Shown piece by piece: positions 60,078-64,000 of a stretch of 64,000 bases of DNA (positions within the stretch are counted from its first letter, which is position 1; each line of letters opens with the position of its first letter). This DNA comes from Raphanus sativus (Eukaryota > Streptophyta > Magnoliopsida > Brassicales > Brassicaceae), in NCBI RefSeq assembly GCF_000801105.2, contig NC_079514.1, forward strand, positions 28,296,227 through 28,360,226. The letters run 5' to 3'. The notes under the pieces were generated by a model that had not been told where the DNA came from, did no database searches, and saw only the letters and a list, made by a program, of their open reading frames with translations. The position numbers were made by a program, and so were the translations under genes.

Positions 60078-60848
60078 TTAGTAATATAGTTAGGGAATAT
60101 GTGGATAGGGTGATTAGTAATTGGCCTGATTTTGGAAAACAATTAGGGCCGAGATTAAAAAGTGTAAGGGAAGTTATATGTTAAAAACCATTTAAAAGAA
60201 GAGGGCCAAATTCGCACTCTTCTTTTCTTTTCTTTCAATCTACACATTTAAAAGTTGATACAGGCTGAGAATCTCACTCTAGCTTTTCTCACAAGAAATC
60301 AAAACTTACGGTTTAAATGAAATGAAGATCGCCACTCAAAGATGTGAAAGGCTTTGAGATAAGATCAAGAACCAGCACCTAAGTGAATCTCACACAAAGA
60401 TAAAGGTTCCACACTTGTATCCTAAGAAAGCTTCTCACATAACTTAAAAATAACAAGAACAAGCATAAAAGCTCTCAAGAGAAAATCTCACTTTTTATTC
60501 AATACTCAAATCTGATTTTACAATGAAAGGAGAGGAGCTTTATATATAGCTCTTGGACAGAATCAAAGACATAAATGAAAGACGGATTTCTAGGACAAAA
60601 TCATAATTAAAAAGACAATCAAAATGCTGGTCAAAAGGGCTGATCTCAAGGGATTGAGATTTGCTTATTAAGAAGATGATGACCACGCCTTTAATACCAT
60701 TGACCCACATATTTATTAGCTGATAAGGAGGCTTAAGTGGTGGCCTTTGTTTGGGAACAGCCAGCTGAGTCAAACGAACCATAGGCTTGATGGTGGCTAG
60801 GTTCATCCGAGTCCAAACATGGAAAGTTTTGTCTACTTTAGGAGCTGT
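60078..60848 (-). mobile_element. LTR-like sequence with minus-strand TATA box
   Basis: On the minus strand GCTATATATAAAG (about 60537-60550) precedes a 200-300-base leader-like stretch. No clean LTR ends are visible. It may belong to another element or to the U3 part of the LTR that ends at 62066. Confidence 0.35.
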
Positions 60849-61205
60849 GGATTTCATGGCCGCATCATTAATGATGAGGCCATCCAAGTAGAGGTTCCCA
60901 TAATTAGGCGCGGACCGACCACTAGGAGTGGAACCAAGGCCATAAGAGAAGGGTTCTCCAAGGCGGTCCAACAAATCCTAGATCAAGATGGACAAACCGG
61001 CCAGAACCAGCTACTGATTGAAGAGATGATCCAATTGAAGATACAAGACCAAGCCGGTTCAATTGAAGTTCAAGACTCAGCCGGTCCAATCCAATTCAGA
61101 TCACTCGGCCAGAACCAAGCCGGTTTCATCATCTCCACATTCAACCTTGGTTCAGAATCAATCTCCAATCCAACCGACCACATTGCTTCCGGTTCAGAGA
61201 TATAG
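60849..61205 (+). pseudogene. C-terminal tail of a Ty3/gypsy pol polyprotein
   Basis: The frame reads RRGPTTRSGTKAIREGF followed by a Gln/Ile-rich tail to TAG at 61205. A GP(M/I/T)TR(A/S)-type motif is the usual end of Ty3/gypsy Gag-Pol, after integrase and chromodomain. No integrase is found upstream. It sits before the LTR that precedes gag, so it is either the 3' end of a neighbouring element or a pol tail embedded in the LTR itself. Confidence 0.5.
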
Positions 61206-62066
61206 CCAACCATCAAAGTAAGTAGTATGTGTTGTACTCTTTTTCCTTCATCGGGTTTTGTCCCACTGGGTTTTCCCGATAAGGTTTTAATGAGGCAACA
61301 TGCAAGCATACTATGAGCTTTGGTTTAGGCATCTCAATCAGCAACCGGTTTACTGTTTTAATTTTAATTTTATTTTGGTTAAGACTTTGGGCAATTGTCA
61401 GCCTTTTATCTTTTGTGAAAGTTGGCCCTTTGTCTAGGCCTTTTAAGACTTTGTTGAGTCCACAAAGGGATGGCTTTATAACCCCTTGTGGCTGACGAAA
61501 TTTGGCACTTTAGTCTTGAATAAAATTTGTTTTGCCTTTGCAAAGAAAACCCTAAGTCTTTCTAGTGTGAGAAGCAAGAGAGAGCAGCCTGAATCTTATC
61601 AAGCTCCAACCATCAAGCTTGTGGCGATTCTTCATTCCATCAATCCCTCCAACGATTTGCCTTGAGAGTGATACACATCCAGCAAGGCCAATCCCATCTT
61701 CTACTCATCATCCATCCACTGATCTGTTGAGAGAGACACACATCCAGCAACAGATTCCATCACCATCTCTATCCTTTTTATTTCTCTTATTTTTATTTCT
61801 GTTTGCATCTTTTGTTTGATTCATTTTTTTATAAATCTAAAATCCATAAAAATCATCTTTGTTTCTGTTCTTGTTTTATTTTCATAGTTTGCTTCTTTTC
61901 TTCATTTTTATAAATCCATAAAACTCATAAAAAGTTTCTTTTGTTTCAGGTACAGTTTTGGACGGTTTTGATCCAAGCATCAAGTCCTTTCAAAACCAGT
62001 ACCAAAATCGACCAGAATCTCATTCTCCAAGCCATTAGTTTGCAGCCTGGTTCCCAGCCTGTAACA
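61206..62066 (+). repeat. LTR (3' part certain) of a Ty3/gypsy element
   Basis: It ends CAGCCTGTAACA directly before the primer site. Within it are a CACTGGGTTTTCCCGATAAGG segment (61266-61286) and a CT-rich leader. The start is unclear: TGTGTTGTACTC near 61229 is one candidate and TGTTAAAAACC near 60179 another. No second copy lies in the window to define it. Confidence 0.55.
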
Positions 62067-62068
62067 TT

Positions 62069-62080
62069 TGGTATCAGAGC
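62069..62080 (+). promoter_or_regulatory. Primer binding site, tRNA-iMet
   Basis: TGGTATCAGAGC is the canonical plant tRNA-iMet primer site, two bases after the LTR end. Confidence 0.9.
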
Positions 62081-62739
62081 CAAAGGCTCCAAAAGATTTG
62101 GTTATTTCTATCCTTTAGTTCATCTTTTCAGTTTCTGCATTTGCATCCTTATAAAAAAAAAATTGTTCTTTGTTGTTCTTGTTTATTCTTGTTGTTCTTG
62201 CTGTTCATCATTTTGTTCATCATAGAATTGCTAGATCATTTTCGTGGCTTGCATCATTTTTGCAACTTGTTTTTCTTGCTTGATCGATTTTTATTTCCTA
62301 GTTTAGAAATAATTGATCATTTTTGCATTTATTCTGATTGCATTTGCATAAATCATATAGGATTGATTGCTTGCATTCATACCTGATTGATTTGCATTCA
62401 TTTAATTTTGTCAATCATATTTAAAAAAAAAAAAGATTTCAATCATCTTTAAATTCTTGATTTGCATTTAATCTTAAATCCTCTTTCTTTTTTTAACTTT
62501 TCGATTTTAATTCTTTTCCAAGTTTAAAAAAAAAAAGATTTCAACTTTCCTTATTAAAAGAATTTCGAAATTAATTTTCATAAATAAAAAAAAGGATTTG
62601 CTTTCATTCATTCATTTGCATTCAAGTTTTATATTTCTTTTCTTTTCTTTCTTAAGTTCTTTCTTCTTCCTTTCTTCTTTCTTTCTTTGCCAATTCCCTT
62701 TGCACTTGATCTTCTTGTCTTTCTTATTTTCCAGGAGAT

Positions 62740-64000
62740 ATGGGAGACTTGAATGGTGCAGCTGAGATCAACATCCAACTCCAAGCCTTGCAGGCCGGAC
62801 AAGCTCAGCTCACGGAAGCCCTTAATGCCTTGACTGCACAAATGAATCTCATGGGTCAGGGAAACAGGAACCAACCCAATGGCCAACCGGCTGCAAGAAG
62901 GTTCGGCCCTTACCTCAATCAGCCGCAGTCCGAGTTGGAGGGAGATGAGTCTGAGTATGAGCCACCAGATCGCGGAGGTGCTAACCAGGCCGCTCGAGGT
63001 GGGAGACGTGGTAGAGATGTAAGTCCTTACCAAAGGCGGGACGAAAGCCCTGACCGGAGGCGAGATCGAGACCGGAACGATGATGCGGCCTTTCAAAGAG
63101 GCAAGGACATCAAACTGAAGCCACCTACGTTCGCGGGAAAGGTTGATCCGGACGCTTACATCACATGGGAGAAGCGCATGGAATATATCTTTGAGTACTA
63201 CAAGTACTCCGAGGCAAAGAAGATAGCTCTAGCCGCAGCCCAGCTTACTGATAATGCTCTATCCTGGTGGGATCGAGATGTTGCTAAGTCCGGTCCAGTA
63301 TGGAGAGCCCAAAACTGGATTGAGATGCGAACCAAACTTCGAGCGAGGTACATTCCATCACATTATCCTAGAGATTTACTAAAACGTTTTCGTAAGTTGT
63401 CTCAGGGAACTAAGTCCGTGGAAGAGTACTTTGAAGAGTTTGAGGCTCTAAGGAACCGATTGGAAGTGGACGAGTCCGAGGCGTCCATGATGTCCCAGTT
63501 CTTGGAGGGGCTGAACGATCGGATTGCACGGAAGGTGGAGCGCCAGCCGTATGAGGACTTCAATGATCTCTTGCACTATGCCGTCCAGGCTGAGGTCCAC
63601 ATCAAGAGGAAGAATGCGGCCACTAGCCGGAGCAAACCTGCGTGGTCTCAACCAGGTTCCAAAGGTGCTGAAAAGAACAAATCCATAGAAGTGGAGAACC
63701 GGTTCAAGAAGAACCAAGCTGACACAACTAGAGCCAGTTCATCTGACCAAGGTAAGGGTCAAGTTCAAAATCAGAGAACTCGTGATATTACTTGTTTTAA
63801 ATGTCAGGGAAAAGGACACTATGCTAGAGATTGTCCGAACAAGAGAGTGATGGTCCTTAAGGCCGATGGGGAGTATGAGTCCCAAGATGAGGCCGAGTTG
63901 GAGACAGACGCATCTGATGAGGAATTGGTCGATTATGCTGAGACTGGTGAGTTACTAGTGACCAGACGATCCCTCAGTGCACTCTTTGATCCTGAAACCG
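62740..64000 (+). CDS. Ty3/gypsy Gag (Gag-Pol N-terminus), open to window end
   Basis: The ATG at 62740 (MGDLNGAAEINIQLQALQ) opens 420 codons without a stop and continues past the window. An N-terminal Gln-rich coiled-coil-like segment (residues 8-40) and an Arg/Asp-rich spacer come first. The retrotrans-gag capsid domain spans about residues 128-290: KPPTFAGKVDPDAYITWE, ALSWWDRD, YFEEFEALRNRL. A CCHC zinc knuckle lies at residues 352-365 (CFKCQGKGHYARDC), then an acidic linker and a putative start of protease. Gag packages the element RNA in cytoplasmic particles. The PBS lies 660 bp upstream and a leader with possible intron lies between. The open frame indicates a young, possibly autonomous element. 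The lineage (Tekay/CRM/other) cannot be fixed without pol. Confidence 0.85.
   Translation, partial: MGDLNGAAEINIQLQALQAGQAQLTEALNALTAQMNLMGQGNRNQPNGQPAARRFGPYLNQPQSELEGDESEYEPPDRGGANQAARGGRRGRDVSPYQRRDESPDRRRDRDRNDDAAFQRGKDIKLKPPTFAGKVDPDAYITWEKRMEYIFEYYKYSEAKKIALAAAQLTDNALSWWDRDVAKSGPVWRAQNWIEMRTKLRARYIPSHYPRDLLKRFRKLSQGTKSVEEYFEEFEALRNRLEVDESEASMMSQFLEGLNDRIARKVERQPYEDFNDLLHYAVQAEVHIKRKNAATSRSKPAWSQPGSKGAEKNKSIEVENRFKKNQADTTRASSSDQGKGQVQNQRTRDITCFKCQGKGHYARDCPNKRVMVLKADGEYESQDEAELETDASDEELVDYAETGELLVTRRSLSALFDPET

Noticed and set aside
60540..60974. 144-codon minus-strand ORF
   Set aside because: It overlaps LTR-like DNA and runs antisense to the pol tail. Its first part mirrors the plus-strand GPTTRS frame.

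Overview
The window looks like TE-dense, gene-poor nuclear DNA of a Brassicaceae plant, most likely Brassica. The reasons are its AT-rich background, plant TATA boxes and introns, Helitrons with CTAG ends, a Mutator-like element (MULE) carrying a ULP protease, and Athila-type, Ty1/copia and Ty3/gypsy elements. I see no ordinary host gene, tRNA or rRNA gene. Almost all recognisable coding sequence belongs to, or was carried by, transposons.

Layout. 1-1683: LTR-like DNA on the minus strand, family not assigned. 1684-5077: truncated minus-strand copy of a gag-only (TR-GAG-like, Athila-related) retrotransposon. 5078-5672 and 10128-10480: one unassigned segment split by a young Ty1/copia element (5673-10127, minus) with perfect AGGAC target duplications. 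10481-18868: nearly complete plus-strand copy of the same TR-GAG family, with a tRNA-Asp type primer site, one long gag-protease frame broken by two TGA codons, no reverse transcriptase or integrase, and a truncated 3' LTR. Its 3' non-coding part holds four 'hairpin + TAAGTCTGGGGGAG' modules that recur in the minus-strand copy. 20738-32145: an old Ty1/copia element on the minus strand with 172/173-bp LTRs. Three Helitrons are inserted inside one another within it (25076-31178, 26469-30936, 26852-29893).

32298-40540: eroded Helitrons carrying a neprosin (DUF239) gene fragment and RPA1-like fragments. 40558-51911: an 11.35-kb Kaonashi-type MULE with a perfect 9-bp TSD (TATTTCCTT). It encodes a MudrA-like transposase (two one-base frame breaks) and a convergent six-exon ULP1-like cysteine protease gene that appears fully open. 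It is packed with AGACGACTTA/TAAGTCGTCT palindromes, which fill four of the five ULP introns. A 100-N assembly gap lies in it, inside a long inverted repeat, and about 1.13 kb is duplicated across the gap.

52167-55135: two related Helitrons head to tail with no base between them (minus strand). 55263-58717: a larger Helitron carrying a multi-exon RPA1-like pseudogene. 59271-60077: a small Helitron. 60078-64000: LTR-type sequence, a Ty3/gypsy pol C-terminal tail, an LTR ending at 62066, a tRNA-iMet primer site, and an intact gag frame that runs off the window end.

Main points of interest: the repeated hairpin/polypurine module of the TR-GAG family, the open ULP gene whose introns are made of palindrome arrays, the nested and tandem Helitrons, and an assembly artefact that also bears on the transposase frame breaks. 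All alignments were done by eye.
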